Positions 1 through 10,152 are shown, counted from the first letter of the stretch. The stretch is 64,000 nucleotides of DNA from an uncultured Pirellulaceae bacterium (GCA_905480545.1 CAJQQR010000026.1:39093-103092); one strand, 5' to 3'. Translations and numbers: made by a program. Notes: a model not told the origin generated them from the letters alone.

Positions 1-55
1 ACCGCTTAAGATCTACTGGAACAAATAAACCACCCAAAGTCATGGAAAAAAACAT
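1..55 (-). CDS. Possible 5' end of a gene cut by the window edge
   Basis: An ATG at 55 (a second at 43) opens a minus-strand frame that runs without a stop to base 1, giving MFFSMTLGGLFVPVDLKR. It lies 33 bases downstream of the LarA-like gene on the same strand, so it could be the next gene of that operon. Only 18 residues are visible and no ribosome-binding site stands out. No family can be assigned. Confidence 0.3.
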   Translation of the reverse strand, partial: MFFSMTLGGLFVPVDLKR

Positions 56-88
56 TAGATCGTCGAAGCGATCCGCGACCGTGGTCGG

Positions 89-1351
89 CTAGGTCAAATT
101 TCCATCTTCATCGAACGGCAAGTTTGTCGGTTCCGTCAAAATTTTTAAATCATCACGCTGCTTTGCTGATTCATAGAAGTATTCTGAACAATACAACTCA
201 GTAATGTGCAGCGTATTTTTGATCCACATTACCTTGGCCGACGTCGCGTCGCAGAACCCAACTGTGTTCAAAGCTTGATCGATGATTTCCTTGTCGGTCG
301 CAAAATCAATCGGCGACATCGCCGCAGTAACGTGCCCAGCAGTCAAGCAATTGATCCTCGTTGTTTCGACATTCATCGCTTCAAGCGCAGTGGTACGACA
401 AAACTCCGCCATCCCGATTCCGGTTGCATTCCCGTGTGTCGCCTCAGTTAAACCGCGGACTGCAATCCGTTTGATTTTGGGGAATTCATGATCGGCCGGA
501 AAATGATCATAATACTTTCTGCCGATAATATTTGTGTCCATTCCAGCTCCACTGATCTCTTTGCCAATTTCATCAATGATCAACAAATCAGCCTGGTCAA
601 ACGGAAGTTTCGGCATTTGCGCCGTTGCCAATTCCAAGAGCTCTTCTTCTCGAGATTCGATCTTATCAGGAGCGACCATTTCGATGTGCGAAGTTTCTTC
701 AAACGCATTTTCAACAATCCCAATTCCGCACAAGATATTGCATTTATCGATCACCTCGCGAGCTACACTGCGGACAATAGTATCAAACGTGTAGTCCTTG
801 ATTGCCTTGTGATAAACTTTCGCACCTTCATGCTTGCCCAACCCGATTAGCATCATTTTCATCAGGCCACTTTGAATCGGACCAGTGAAATCGGTATGCG
901 GTTTAATCCTTCCACAAACAATCACATAGTCAGCTTGAGATGCCTCCTTATCAAAGTGGACGGGAAAACCTTCATTGGCTTGGCAAACAGTAATTGTTTC
1001 CATTGAAGATCTAATTTCGCATTGGCAAAAGTCTTCGGTAATTCCGTAATTCTTAAGCACAGCGGTCTGCCCATCAGCGGTTCCACCACCGTGACTTCCC
1101 ATGGCCGGAACGATGAACGGAATGCCATTCAACTTCTTCACATTGCTAGCAATCGCCTTGATTATTTTCGCGATGTTGGAAATACCACGACTACCGGCAG
1201 AAATCGCAACCGATTTCCCAGCGAGGTCAGGGAGGTAATTTCCATTGGAAAATTCACGATCAATTGCCGCGACGGCGTCATCTTCACGCGAATCATCGAA
1301 TTGCTGGCGGATTTTAAAAATTTTCAGCTCGTCCGAAATGGGATCAATCAT
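89..1351 (-). CDS. LarA-like (DUF2088) nickel-pincer-type racemase/epimerase family protein
   Basis: The 420-residue product matches the LarA/DUF2088 family in length and layout. LarA itself racemises lactate with a nickel-pincer nucleotide held by a lysine and histidines. Seen here are a glycine-rich GSHGGGTADGQ segment at residues 85-95 (His87), then GRIKPHTDFTGPIQSG from 147 with His152, followed by Lys165 in SGLMKMML and His174 in GLGKHEGA. These are plausible cofactor contacts. No larB, larC or larE cofactor genes lie in view, so lactate may not be the substrate. Other 2-hydroxyacid or sugar-acid racemases of the family are equally likely. The product has no signal peptide, so a cytoplasmic location is inferred. 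Confidence 0.75.
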   Translation of the reverse strand: MIDPISDELKIFKIRQQFDDSREDDAVAAIDREFSNGNYLPDLAGKSVAISAGSRGISNIAKIIKAIASNVKKLNGIPFIVPAMGSHGGGTADGQTAVLKNYGITEDFCQCEIRSSMETITVCQANEGFPVHFDKEASQADYVIVCGRIKPHTDFTGPIQSGLMKMMLIGLGKHEGAKVYHKAIKDYTFDTIVRSVAREVIDKCNILCGIGIVENAFEETSHIEMVAPDKIESREEELLELATAQMPKLPFDQADLLIIDEIGKEISGAGMDTNIIGRKYYDHFPADHEFPKIKRIAVRGLTEATHGNATGIGMAEFCRTTALEAMNVETTRINCLTAGHVTAAMSPIDFATDKEIIDQALNTVGFCDATSAKVMWIKNTLHITELYCSEYFYESAKQRDDLKILTEPTNLPFDEDGNLT

Positions 1352-1546
1352 TGTCGTTTTTCTAATCGTTATCTTTTACCGTGTTGTTCTGATTTCAAGT
1401 TCAACTTGTGCTGCGAAATCCCTATTTCCACTGATTCAATGGACTCGGACTTACCGATTCTAATTTCAGAGTTGGTCGGAATCGAACCCCGATCGATCTC
1501 TTGATTCCAATTTCATGGTCAACCAAGTCGTGGATTTATCGTTCTC

Positions 1547-2524
1547 ATGCCACAACTTTCGATAGTCATTCCATTCACAGATGATACAGAGCGATTTGAA
1601 TCGACTCTCGTTTCTGTTTTGGAGAATCGCCCCGCCAGTTGCGAAATCATTGTAACTCATGCAGGAAACTACTCCGACCCATACAATCTTGCGAGCGAAG
1701 TTCACTTCGTTGAAATCGCGGATAATACGTCGTCTCAAAAGGCGCGAGGGTCAAGCACAGATCGCCTTGGCGCCCATTTAGCGGCCGCGGTTGAGCGAGC
1801 ATCATCGCCGATTCTGCATTTGCTTGGTTGTGGTGTAAAAGTCAATCACGGTTGGTGTGACAATATTGCAGAAGATTTTGACGATCCATGCATTGGCTCT
1901 GTCTGCCCGATCATCAAAGATGACAAGGAAAACGTTCTTTGCGTTGGCATCGAAAACACACTCTTCTACAAAAATCGTTTTGTCGGAGCAGGGAAATTTG
2001 CCGCAGAGATCGACGCAGAGTATCAGAACCCGATCGGTCCCCATCAGGTTGCTGGTTTTTATAGTGTTGAAGCAATCAGCCAAGTCGATTGCTTGCAAGA
2101 TTTTGGCGAAACCAGTTTTGGTCTGGAATTGGCACTAACCCTTGAGGCGATTGGTTTCGAAACCAAGGTCAATACGTCCGCAAAAATCTCTGCAGATGAT
2201 GGATTTAACTTCGACGCAGTGAGCGGAAACGATTCCCAGTCTGCGATTTGGCGATTTGCAGGATCCCTTGGTTTCATTCAGGGATTCATGCTGGCATGCG
2301 GAGCAATCGTTAAGGATTTGATCACAACGCCATTTTCTTCCAAATCCCGGGCGTCGCTTCTTGGCCGACTCTCAAAATTCGTTTCATGGCATGACGCAGT
2401 TTCGTTCCGCGACTTCGCCGATCAAGCACCTGGCCCTCAATCCAATCGAATCAGCTTCCAAGATGCCCAAAAGGAACTCCCCTTGAGCGGCATGGACTAC
2501 TCATCGGAGAGACGAGCGGCTTAA
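1547..2524 (+). CDS. Family 2 glycosyltransferase-like protein, atypical metal site
   Basis: The 325-residue protein opens with LSIVIPFTDDTERFESTLVSV, the usual first strand and helix of a GT-A family 2 glycosyltransferase, followed by CEIIVTHAG. The place where the family has a metal-binding Asp pair before a Gly-Trp (L-N-x-D-V-x-x-x-x-G-W) reads LLGCGVKVNHGWC, so the acidic residues are missing. The C-terminal part has a hydrophobic stretch near residue 245 (GSLGFIQGFMLACGAIV) that may be a membrane-associated helix. The gene is monocistronic and diverges from the LarA-like gene. Either it uses a different metal arrangement or it is a non-catalytic member. Confidence 0.65.
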   Translation: MPQLSIVIPFTDDTERFESTLVSVLENRPASCEIIVTHAGNYSDPYNLASEVHFVEIADNTSSQKARGSSTDRLGAHLAAAVERASSPILHLLGCGVKVNHGWCDNIAEDFDDPCIGSVCPIIKDDKENVLCVGIENTLFYKNRFVGAGKFAAEIDAEYQNPIGPHQVAGFYSVEAISQVDCLQDFGETSFGLELALTLEAIGFETKVNTSAKISADDGFNFDAVSGNDSQSAIWRFAGSLGFIQGFMLACGAIVKDLITTPFSSKSRASLLGRLSKFVSWHDAVSFRDFADQAPGPQSNRISFQDAQKELPLSGMDYSSERRAA

Positions 2525-2991
2525 GTCCACTCGATTGGTAAGCGTCTATGGCTTGCTTCAGGGGCTTGCTTCAGGGGCATTTGCCGACGCAATCCAAGTG
2601 GCAGGATGATGCTTTTTGAAAAAAACGGATGAAACCCCCGCCATCCCTTCCCACGATCTTGATTCAGGCTCTCAGGCTTGAAGGTGCAAACGCCGAGAAA
2701 CGAAAAAAAGCCGCCCAAACGATGGCGGCCTTTTTCATATAAAACGACTAGCTCGTAATTTCCAAACACGAAAATTTCGAACAGGTATAATAGTTTGGAG
2801 AGATGAGCGGGCTAACCCTGAACGGCGGATAGAGAGAAGAGATAAGAACTTTGGGCTATTATGCCCGCTCACGCTGCAAATAGAACGCAATATCTGTGCC
2901 AAAAGTTGTGGACTCTCAACAACGACGTTTTTTCGTCGAATTTCAATTTTCTCCTTAAAATAAAATCTCAATTTGAGAACGGCGTCCATTT
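2525..2991. other. Intergenic region with terminator and small hairpin before rlmKL
   Basis: No convincing gene lies here. It holds the terminator at 2703-2735 and a short perfect hairpin, CGACG-TTTTTT-CGTCG, at 2923-2938, about 54 bases upstream of the rlmKL start. The small minus-strand open frames have no coding character or family match that I can see. Confidence 0.5.
2703..2735 (+). terminator. Rho-independent terminator after the glycosyltransferase-like gene
   Basis: A GC-only stem, GCCGCC at 2710-2715 with GGCGGC at 2724-2729 and an 8-base loop, is followed by C and five T (2731-2735). A run of seven A upstream (2703-2709) lets it work in the other direction too. Confidence 0.75.
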
Positions 2992-5460
2992 GTGAGTCAG
3001 TACCAACTAATTGCCACCTGTGCCTTTGGTCTAGAATCGGTCGTCAAACGCGAACTCAAGAACCTTGGAATCGACGCCAAGGGACTTCAACCAGGCTGGG
3101 TCGGATTCACTGGAGACGAGAGCACGATCGCGTTAACCAATCTGAATCTGCGGAGTGCGGACCGGGTTCTCATCGAAGTCGCCCATTTTGAAGCCAAAGA
3201 CTTTGACCAGCTGTTTGAGACAACGAAGTACTTACGTTGGGCGGATTTCGTTCCAGTCGACGGAAAATTTCCGGTCAAAGGCCGTTCCATCAAATCGCAG
3301 CTTTCCAGTGTTCCAGCTTGTCAACGAAGCGTCAAACGTGCGATCGCAGAGAGTTTGCAATCGTCGCATGGAACCAACACACTGCCGGAATCTGGTGCCC
3401 TATATCAAATCGAAATCGCCCTCCGCGATGATCTTGCTCGGCTGACGATCGACACAACGGGCCCCAGCCTCCACAAGCGGGGCTACCGAACACTCGTTGG
3501 CGAAGCTCCTCTCAAAGAAACACTCGCCGCGGCGTTGGTTTTGCTTTCGGTTTGGAAACCAAGCCGCCCGCTGATTGATCCGTTTTGTGGAAGCGGAACC
3601 ATTCCAATCGAAGCTGCGATGATCGCCAAAAAGATCCCGCCCGGGCTTTATCGAAAGTTCTCTGCTGAATCATGGCAAGATTTTCCCGGAAAGATCTGGA
3701 GCGACTATCGAAAGCAATTTCGCGAAGTGGTCGAAGAGAATCGCAATTCCGAAATCGAACCGATCATCGGTAATGATATCGACCCTGAGGCCATTTCGTT
3801 AGCGAGGTACCATGCCAACCGTGTCGGGCTTAAATCGGAAATCCATTTCCAACAAGCCGCTTTCGAGGATCTGCGCAGCAAAAAAGAATACGGCTGCGTG
3901 ATCACCAACCCGCCCTACGGCGAGCGACTGAAAGAATCCGATCTAACCAAATTTTATAAATCGCTCCCGCAAACGCTTCAGCGACTTCCGACTTGGTCGC
4001 ACTTTATCCTCACTGGCATGCCGCGATTCGAAGCCGTCATTCAACAGAGCGCAACACGCCGCCGAAAGCTTTACAACGGTCGAATCGAGTGCATGTACTA
4101 TCAGTATTTGGGACCGCGTCCTGACAAACGTTTATCAGATAAAAACGATAAACATGACGTCGCTTCGGAAGACACCAGCTCGCTGCCTGCCACAAACGAT
4201 GAACACAACGGTCAATCTTCGGAACTGCAATCAGACCACTCGCAATTAGACCACTCGCAATCTCGCGAAACGCCACTCAACTACACGCATGTCATTCATG
4301 CTGCGGCTCTGCCGGCGAGTTTGCAAAACATACACAGCGAGCAACCTGCAGCAAACGAGGTCGAATCAAATGGCGATAGTCAGATGGGTTCGCCGCAATT
4401 AACTCCAAGCGAAACAACTTCAAGCGAACTAACTTCAAGCGAACTAACTGCACCCACACCCGAAAAAGAAAAAGAGAAAGAGAAACCGATTTCTATTTTT
4501 GGTGGAGTCACTGACAAAACAAGTGAGCAAGCCGAATTGTTTGTCAGCCGTTTAACCAAACGGGCAAGGCATCTACGTCGGTGGCCCAAAAAAGGAATCA
4601 CTTGTTATCGACTTTACGAACGTGACATTCCGGAACTCCCCTTCGTTGTCGACATCTACGAAGACAACTTGCACATTGTCGAATTCGAGCGACCGCACGA
4701 TCGCAGCATTGGTCAGCACGCAGCTTGGCAAGAACTGATGTGCAAAACGGCGGCAAAAACGTTGAACATCGATATCGCCAACGTTCACTTCAAAGCCAAA
4801 AACCGTCAGCGCAAAAAGACCCAGCACGAAAAACTTGGCGAAGTCAAATCGGAGATCATCGTTAACGAAGGTGGTTTGCAGTTCATCGTGAACCTTTCCG
4901 ATTACGTTGACACCGGACTCTTTCTCGACCATCGAATTGCCCGCGACAAAGTCCGTAGCGAAGCGAAAGGCAAACGTGTCCTAAATCTATTCGGATACAC
5001 CGGGGCGTTTTCCGTTTACGCAGCCGATGGCGGCGCGATGTCGATCGCCCATATCGATCTTTCCAATACCTATGTCGATTGGGCCAAGAAAAACATGAGC
5101 ATCAATCGGTTTCACGGACCGAGCTTTGTTTTCGAATCGGGTGATGCGATGGAGTATTTGGAAAAGCTTCCCGAACAACCGATATTCGATCTGGCGGTGA
5201 TCGATCCTCCTACGTTTTCTAACAGTAAGAAGACAGATGAGGTTTGGGAAGTTCAAAAGCAACATGTGAAGTTACTTACCGAAGCATCGAAGCGGATGAG
5301 CTCCGACGGCGTCATTTATTTTTCCACGAATTATCGTACGTTCAAATTGGACACTGAAAATCTTCCACCATTTAAAAACATCCGCAACATTAGCAACCAA
5401 ACGGTCCCCGAAGACTTCCGCAACAAACGCATTCACCAATGCTGGCGAATCGAAATGTAA
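2992..5460 (+). CDS. rlmKL: Bifunctional 23S rRNA methyltransferase RlmKL
   Basis: RlmL makes N2-methylguanosine at 2445 and RlmK makes N7-methylguanosine at 2069 of 23S rRNA (E. coli numbering), and both are fused here in one 822-residue cytoplasmic protein. A THUMP-type region spans about residues 45-155. The RlmL half has DPFCGSGTIPIEA near 196-208 (SAM binding) and the catalytic NPPYGERL at 306-313. The RlmK half has NLFGYTGAFSVYAADGG from about 665 and DPPTFSNSKK near 738. The protein is longer than the E. coli enzyme of about 700 residues because of a hydrophilic Ser/Thr/Glu-rich linker at about 380-500, built partly from short repeats and ending in alternating Glu-Lys. The start is GTG at 2992, and no strong ribosome-binding site is seen. 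Confidence 0.93.
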   Translation: MSQYQLIATCAFGLESVVKRELKNLGIDAKGLQPGWVGFTGDESTIALTNLNLRSADRVLIEVAHFEAKDFDQLFETTKYLRWADFVPVDGKFPVKGRSIKSQLSSVPACQRSVKRAIAESLQSSHGTNTLPESGALYQIEIALRDDLARLTIDTTGPSLHKRGYRTLVGEAPLKETLAAALVLLSVWKPSRPLIDPFCGSGTIPIEAAMIAKKIPPGLYRKFSAESWQDFPGKIWSDYRKQFREVVEENRNSEIEPIIGNDIDPEAISLARYHANRVGLKSEIHFQQAAFEDLRSKKEYGCVITNPPYGERLKESDLTKFYKSLPQTLQRLPTWSHFILTGMPRFEAVIQQSATRRRKLYNGRIECMYYQYLGPRPDKRLSDKNDKHDVASEDTSSLPATNDEHNGQSSELQSDHSQLDHSQSRETPLNYTHVIHAAALPASLQNIHSEQPAANEVESNGDSQMGSPQLTPSETTSSELTSSELTAPTPEKEKEKEKPISIFGGVTDKTSEQAELFVSRLTKRARHLRRWPKKGITCYRLYERDIPELPFVVDIYEDNLHIVEFERPHDRSIGQHAAWQELMCKTAAKTLNIDIANVHFKAKNRQRKKTQHEKLGEVKSEIIVNEGGLQFIVNLSDYVDTGLFLDHRIARDKVRSEAKGKRVLNLFGYTGAFSVYAADGGAMSIAHIDLSNTYVDWAKKNMSINRFHGPSFVFESGDAMEYLEKLPEQPIFDLAVIDPPTFSNSKKTDEVWEVQKQHVKLLTEASKRMSSDGVIYFSTNYRTFKLDTENLPPFKNIRNISNQTVPEDFRNKRIHQCWRIEM

Positions 5461-5493
5461 AGCACGACTCAAACGCGATTCGATTTTTCGTCA

Positions 5494-5750
5494 GATCAAG
5501 AATCGCGGGGCGGTGCCCACGCGGTACACAAAAACGGACCGCACCAGGGCTGTTAAACCGCTTGCCCTGGTTTGGAAAACCACCGGAACTGGTTTTGTTA
5601 AATTGCCTGCCCTGATCTTGTTAAACTGCGTGCCCAACGGGCCGCGAATCAGAACACGATCCGTCAAAGCACAATCCGTCAAATAAAAACGGACCGATCA
5701 CCCAAACTGATCAAGAATCGCGGAAACGTGCCCAGCCGGTTGAACAAAAA
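5494..5750. repeat. Mosaic of degenerate intergenic direct repeats
   Basis: The 371-base gap between rlmKL and the next gene carries two nested repeat sets. Three imperfect 20-base copies of TGTTAAAYYGCNTGCCCNN sit at 5551-5570, 5596-5615 and 5619-5638. A longer pair begins with the identical 15-mer GATCAAGAATCGCGG at 5494-5508 and 5709-5723, and similarity continues for about 25 bases (GTGCCCA, CGGT, ACAAAAA). An AAAAACGGACC motif also recurs at 5530 and 5685. No gene is evident in the stretch. Confidence 0.7.
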
Positions 5751-5831
5751 AACACCAACCCAAGATCGATGTTAATCGGTGATTACACAGGTTAAAATAA
5801 AGCCTTATCAACACCCTTTCTGATGTAGACG

Positions 5832-8510
5832 ATGTTCAACCAAAGATCGCAAGCGTTTTCGCTTTTCACATTTCTTGTTTTCGTGCTTTCTCATCAAGCG
5901 ATTCTCTTTTCCCAAATCGACAAACCTGAATCGCTTATCGATGGCTTGTCCATCGAGCTTTTTTCCTCTGAACCCGATATCGTCACACCAACGGGAATCG
6001 CCGTCGACAAAAACGGCCGCGTGTTTTGTATCGAAAGCCATACGCATTTTCGCCCAAAGGATTACGCCGGTCCGAAAACGGATCGGATACGAATCTACGA
6101 CGATACCAACGGTGATGGAAAAGCGGACAAGGTCACCAACTTTTTCGAAGGTTCAACCGCGACGATGAACATGGCGTTCGCGCCGGACGGATCGCTATAT
6201 GTCGCATCGCGATCACAGATTTTTCGATTGCGTGACAAAAACAATGACGACAAGGCGGACGAAAACACGATCATCATCGATCTGCAGACCAAAGGCGATT
6301 ATCCCCACAACGGCTTGTCCGGATTGGCGTTTGATGAAGTGGGAAAGATGTATTTCGGATTTGGAGAGAATCTTGGGGTCGATTACAAACTGATCGGTAC
6401 GGACGGGACGACCCTGTCTGGCGGCGGCGAAGGCGGCAACATCTATTCCTGCGATCTGGAGGGCAAGAAACTCAAACGAATCGCGACTGGATTTTGGAAT
6501 CCATTCGGTTTGTCATTCGACAAAGTCGGCAATCTGTTTGCGATCGATAACGATCCAGATTGGCGCCCACCCTGCCGACTTTTGCATATCGTTGAAGGAG
6601 GCGATTACGGTTACCGATTTTCACTTGGACGTCGCGGCACCCACCCGTTTACCGCCTGGTTCGGTGAACTTCCTGGAACACTGGGATTGGTTTCCGGAAC
6701 AGGAGAAGCTCCCAGCGGTATCCTTCGTTACGATCCAATGTCCAAATCGAAAAACGAATCGGTCATGCTATCCACATCATGGGGTTTGCATTCGATCGAA
6801 CGCTTCAATCTGAACCCGAGCGGCGCGACGTTCACTTCCAAACCAGAAACGATCATCAAAGGGGGAAAAGACTTTCGACCGGTTGGAATTGCATCCGCAC
6901 CAGACGGAACCATCTACATTAGCGATTGGTGCAAACGGTCTTATGAACTTCATGGTCATGGCCGCATTTGGAAATTGAGTTACAAGTCAAAAGAAAACCC
7001 CGCCCCCCTAACCAAACTCTCAAATGCTTATCCTTTCGACGACACTGACGTTTCCAACCGCCAACGCGCCGCGGCGGTTTTAAAACCACAGTTGATTGAC
7101 TTTCCAAAGGCTATCCAAGCCGCTTTATCGCCACTCGAAAAAGCGACTTTGATTCGCAGAAGTAACAAAACAATCAACACGCTTCTTGTGATTAGTTTCC
7201 TGAGCGATAACGATCCGTACGTTCAACAAGCGGCACGATTCGCACTTGCGAAATCGCTTTCCAACAAACAGCTTGTGAATCTCAAGCTTCCCGCCAATGC
7301 AAAGCAAAGGCTTGGCCTCGCATTGTTGATGCGTGAACGTTCTGATGATCCACAAGTTGAAGCACGCGTCGCAGAATTGCTTGCGGATGAAGATCCGGAA
7401 ATTCGATTCGTGGCAATTCGCTGGATTGGCGAAAAACGGCTAGAGCCATTCGTTGGAAAATTGGAAATCGAAATGAAGACTCGACCACTGACCGGTCGAC
7501 TGTTTGAGTCGTATCTCGCTGCGATTGATTTAATCAACAATAACCGCCCGGGCTCTGAATTTGAAAAAGCGGAAGCCAACATTTTGGCTGAAATCTTGAC
7601 GAGCAAGGCGACATCGCCCGAGACGTTGATCGTCGCATTGCGGAAACTCCAAAGTGTCAGCTGGCGAGACAGTTTCAACAACAATCATCCAAAATTGAAT
7701 TTAAAGCTGCTACGAAATCTTCTTGATGCGGAATCGAAAAACGTGGTTCGAGAAGTCATCCAAACAATTCGTGGAATTGGGAACAGCGAATCCAAAACAC
7801 TCATTCGCGAAATTGCAAACGACCGAAAGAAGTTTGGCGAGAACACGATCGAAGCGATCATTGGACTCGATCCTGTTAACGAAGTGGATCGCAAATTGCT
7901 CTTAGAACTTTGTATGGAAGATTCCAAATTGGGCCAAACTGCAGTTCAGTCGATGTTGAATTCAGATTTGTCATCAACAGAGCGAGAAAGCATCCAACGG
8001 TCTGCTTTGCCATCAGCGGCAAGATTGCTGAAAGTAGAAAAACTACGGTCCAAAACATTTGAATTGACATCAACCGTTCAATCGAAGTTAGCTTCTGCGG
8101 ACGCCGACGCTGGGCGACGGATCTTCTTCAACAGTCGATTCGGGCAATGTGCCAAATGCCACCAAGTCGATGGACGAGGCGGAAACGTTGGTCCCGATTT
8201 ATCCAACATTTCCAATATGGCGTTGGGCCGATTGCTTGAATCGATCGTGGAGCCAAGCAAAGAAATCGCTCCACGGCATACACCGATTTTGATTGAAACG
8301 TATGACGGCAAATCTTTCTCAGGCGTTTTGTATGCCGAGCGAGGCGAAGAAATAACGTACGCGGATTCCAATGGCAAATTGATCAAGGTCCGTTTTGACG
8401 ATATCGAACGATCAAAGCCGCAGACCAAATCGATCATGCCAGAGGGGTTGCTTGAGCGAATGACCGTCGATGAGGTCGCGGACTTGGCGAAGTATCTGCT
8501 AAAGAGATAA
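5832..8510 (+). CDS. PVC-type sugar dehydrogenase-like propeller with C-terminal cytochrome c domain
   Basis: This 892-residue exported protein has the three-part build of the planctomycete 'membrane-bound dehydrogenase / putative haem-binding domain' family. Residues 1-28 form a signal peptide. Residues of about 36-380 form a propeller of NHL/glucose-sorbosone dehydrogenase type (VDKNGRVFCIESH, MAFAPDGSLYVASR, GLSFDKVGNLFAIDND, ASAPDGTIYISDW). Residues of about 400-740 look like HEAT-type helical repeats. A c-type haem site CAKCH sits at 773-777, with Met in IMPEGL as a possible axial ligand. It probably oxidises a sugar or polysaccharide-derived compound in the periplasm and passes electrons to its own haem. 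It is followed after about 120 bases by a sulfatase on the same strand, which fits breakdown of sulfated polysaccharide. Confidence 0.85.
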   Translation: MFNQRSQAFSLFTFLVFVLSHQAILFSQIDKPESLIDGLSIELFSSEPDIVTPTGIAVDKNGRVFCIESHTHFRPKDYAGPKTDRIRIYDDTNGDGKADKVTNFFEGSTATMNMAFAPDGSLYVASRSQIFRLRDKNNDDKADENTIIIDLQTKGDYPHNGLSGLAFDEVGKMYFGFGENLGVDYKLIGTDGTTLSGGGEGGNIYSCDLEGKKLKRIATGFWNPFGLSFDKVGNLFAIDNDPDWRPPCRLLHIVEGGDYGYRFSLGRRGTHPFTAWFGELPGTLGLVSGTGEAPSGILRYDPMSKSKNESVMLSTSWGLHSIERFNLNPSGATFTSKPETIIKGGKDFRPVGIASAPDGTIYISDWCKRSYELHGHGRIWKLSYKSKENPAPLTKLSNAYPFDDTDVSNRQRAAAVLKPQLIDFPKAIQAALSPLEKATLIRRSNKTINTLLVISFLSDNDPYVQQAARFALAKSLSNKQLVNLKLPANAKQRLGLALLMRERSDDPQVEARVAELLADEDPEIRFVAIRWIGEKRLEPFVGKLEIEMKTRPLTGRLFESYLAAIDLINNNRPGSEFEKAEANILAEILTSKATSPETLIVALRKLQSVSWRDSFNNNHPKLNLKLLRNLLDAESKNVVREVIQTIRGIGNSESKTLIREIANDRKKFGENTIEAIIGLDPVNEVDRKLLLELCMEDSKLGQTAVQSMLNSDLSSTERESIQRSALPSAARLLKVEKLRSKTFELTSTVQSKLASADADAGRRIFFNSRFGQCAKCHQVDGRGGNVGPDLSNISNMALGRLLESIVEPSKEIAPRHTPILIETYDGKSFSGVLYAERGEEITYADSNGKLIKVRFDDIERSKPQTKSIMPEGLLERMTVDEVADLAKYLLKR

Positions 8511-8631
8511 CGCATTCTTTGACGGTCACTTTTTGCATCGAGCTTTTGAATCCAATGGAAATTTGGCACAACCTGCTCGAAATTGTTTGAGTTTGGAATT
8601 AGGATAGCTTCGTCAACTTTTGAGGATTTCG

Positions 8632-10152
8632 ATGAAAAACAAAACCCCCGCCTTCGTTATTGCGTTTGCAACATTACTTGCTTTTTACTCTACCCATGTG
8701 AGTGGTAATGAACCGAAAAGCATTGAACCGACAAACATTGAGACCTCGACTCGATCGACAGCAGATTCAAAGCTGCCGAATATCATCTTCATCATGGCTG
8801 ACGATTTGGGGTACAACGAAGTGGGCTGTTACGGTCAGAAAATCATCAAAACGCCCAGCATCGACCGAATCGCAAACCAGGGCATTCGTTTTACTCAGTT
8901 TTACGCGGGACAGGCAGTTTGTGCTCCGTCGCGATGCGTTCTGATGACCGGCAAGCACACGGGTCATTCTTACATTCGAAATAACGGTGACCCGAAACAT
9001 CTTCAGCATTTGAAAACAAAATTCGGCTGGGAGTATCCTGGGCAGAACCCGATTCCTGATTCGGAATTGACGATCGCCGAGATTTTGAAAGAACAAGGTT
9101 ATGCAACTGCTGCCGCTGGAAAATGGGGACTTGGACATTTTGGCACTACTGGTGACCCGAACAAACAAGGTTTCGATCTTTTCTACGGTTTCAACTGCCA
9201 GCGTCACGCCCATAACCATTACCCAAAATTCCTTTGGCGAAACAACAAAAAAGAAATCCAACCCGGCAACGATCGAACGCTGAAAGGCGAAACCTATTCG
9301 CAGGACCAATTTGTCGAAGTTGGCAAAGAGTTTATTCGTGCAAACAAAAGCAAACCATTTTTTCTTTACTTACCGTTTGCCGTCCCACATCTTTCGATTC
9401 AGGTCCCGGACTCATCCGTTGACGAATATCGCGACTCAGTGAAAGAAGAAGAATACAAACACAAGGGTTATTTGCAGCATCCATTCCCACGGGCAGGGTA
9501 CGCCGGGATGGTGACTCATATGGATCGAGGGATCGGCGAAATTCTCGATTTGCTGGATGAACTGAAGATCGCTGAAAACACGCTTGTGATCTTCACTTCA
9601 GACAATGGACCGACTTACGATCGGCTTGGAGGAAGCGATTCTGATTTCTTCCAAAGCGCTGGACCGTTCCGTGGTTTTAAGGGCTCACTTTACGAAGGTG
9701 GTATTCGAGTCCCCATGGTTGCAAGATGGCCGGGGCGAATCAAACCGAATTCCGTTTCGGATCATGTTTCTGCATTTTGGGATGTCATGCCAACGCTATG
9801 CGACGTGGTGAAAACCGAAACACCAAATGACATCGATGGTTTAAGCTTGATGCCAACCTTGCTGGGTCAAACCGCTGAGCAAAAGAAGCACGAGTACTTA
9901 TATTGGGAATTCCCTTCATATGGCGGTCAGCAAGCGATGCGAACCGAGCGTTGGAAAGCGATTCGGCAGAACATGAGTAGGAAGGAAAATCTTGACCCAC
10001 TCAAGATCGAGCTTTACGACTTAGCTGCAGATCCAAGTGAATCAAATGATGTTTCGGCTGAGCACCCAGAAGTGGTGGCCGATTTCGCCGCCAAAATGAA
10101 AACAGCTCGCGTACCAAACGAGCTGTTTAAATTCAAAGCCATCGAGAAATAA
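8632..10152 (+). CDS. Secreted sulfatase (arylsulfatase family, Cys type)
   Basis: The product of 506 residues belongs to the alkaline-phosphatase-fold sulfatases, which hydrolyse sulfate esters. The N terminus is a signal peptide. The metal site begins with [14 protein letters not shown], and the formylglycine motif C-A-P-S-R starts at Cys97, so an anaerobic- or FGE-type maturase encoded elsewhere must convert this Cys. The lysine and aspartate neighbourhoods [11 protein letters not shown] and FTSDNGP are present. I place the start at ATG 8632 because GAGG at 8622-8625 is well spaced from it. The in-frame TTG at 8620 lies upstream of that site. Its position after the dehydrogenase suggests a shared polysaccharide role. 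Confidence 0.92.
   Translation: MKNKTPAFVIAFATLLAFYSTHVSGNEPKSIEPTNIETSTRSTADSKLPNIIFIMADDLGYNEVGCYGQKIIKTPSIDRIANQGIRFTQFYAGQAVCAPSRCVLMTGKHTGHSYIRNNGDPKHLQHLKTKFGWEYPGQNPIPDSELTIAEILKEQGYATAAAGKWGLGHFGTTGDPNKQGFDLFYGFNCQRHAHNHYPKFLWRNNKKEIQPGNDRTLKGETYSQDQFVEVGKEFIRANKSKPFFLYLPFAVPHLSIQVPDSSVDEYRDSVKEEEYKHKGYLQHPFPRAGYAGMVTHMDRGIGEILDLLDELKIAENTLVIFTSDNGPTYDRLGGSDSDFFQSAGPFRGFKGSLYEGGIRVPMVARWPGRIKPNSVSDHVSAFWDVMPTLCDVVKTETPNDIDGLSLMPTLLGQTAEQKKHEYLYWEFPSYGGQQAMRTERWKAIRQNMSRKENLDPLKIELYDLAADPSESNDVSAEHPEVVADFAAKMKTARVPNELFKFKAIEK

Noticed and set aside
5461..5831. CRISPR-like array
   Set aside because: Repeats are degenerate, unevenly spaced and too few, and no cas gene is nearby.
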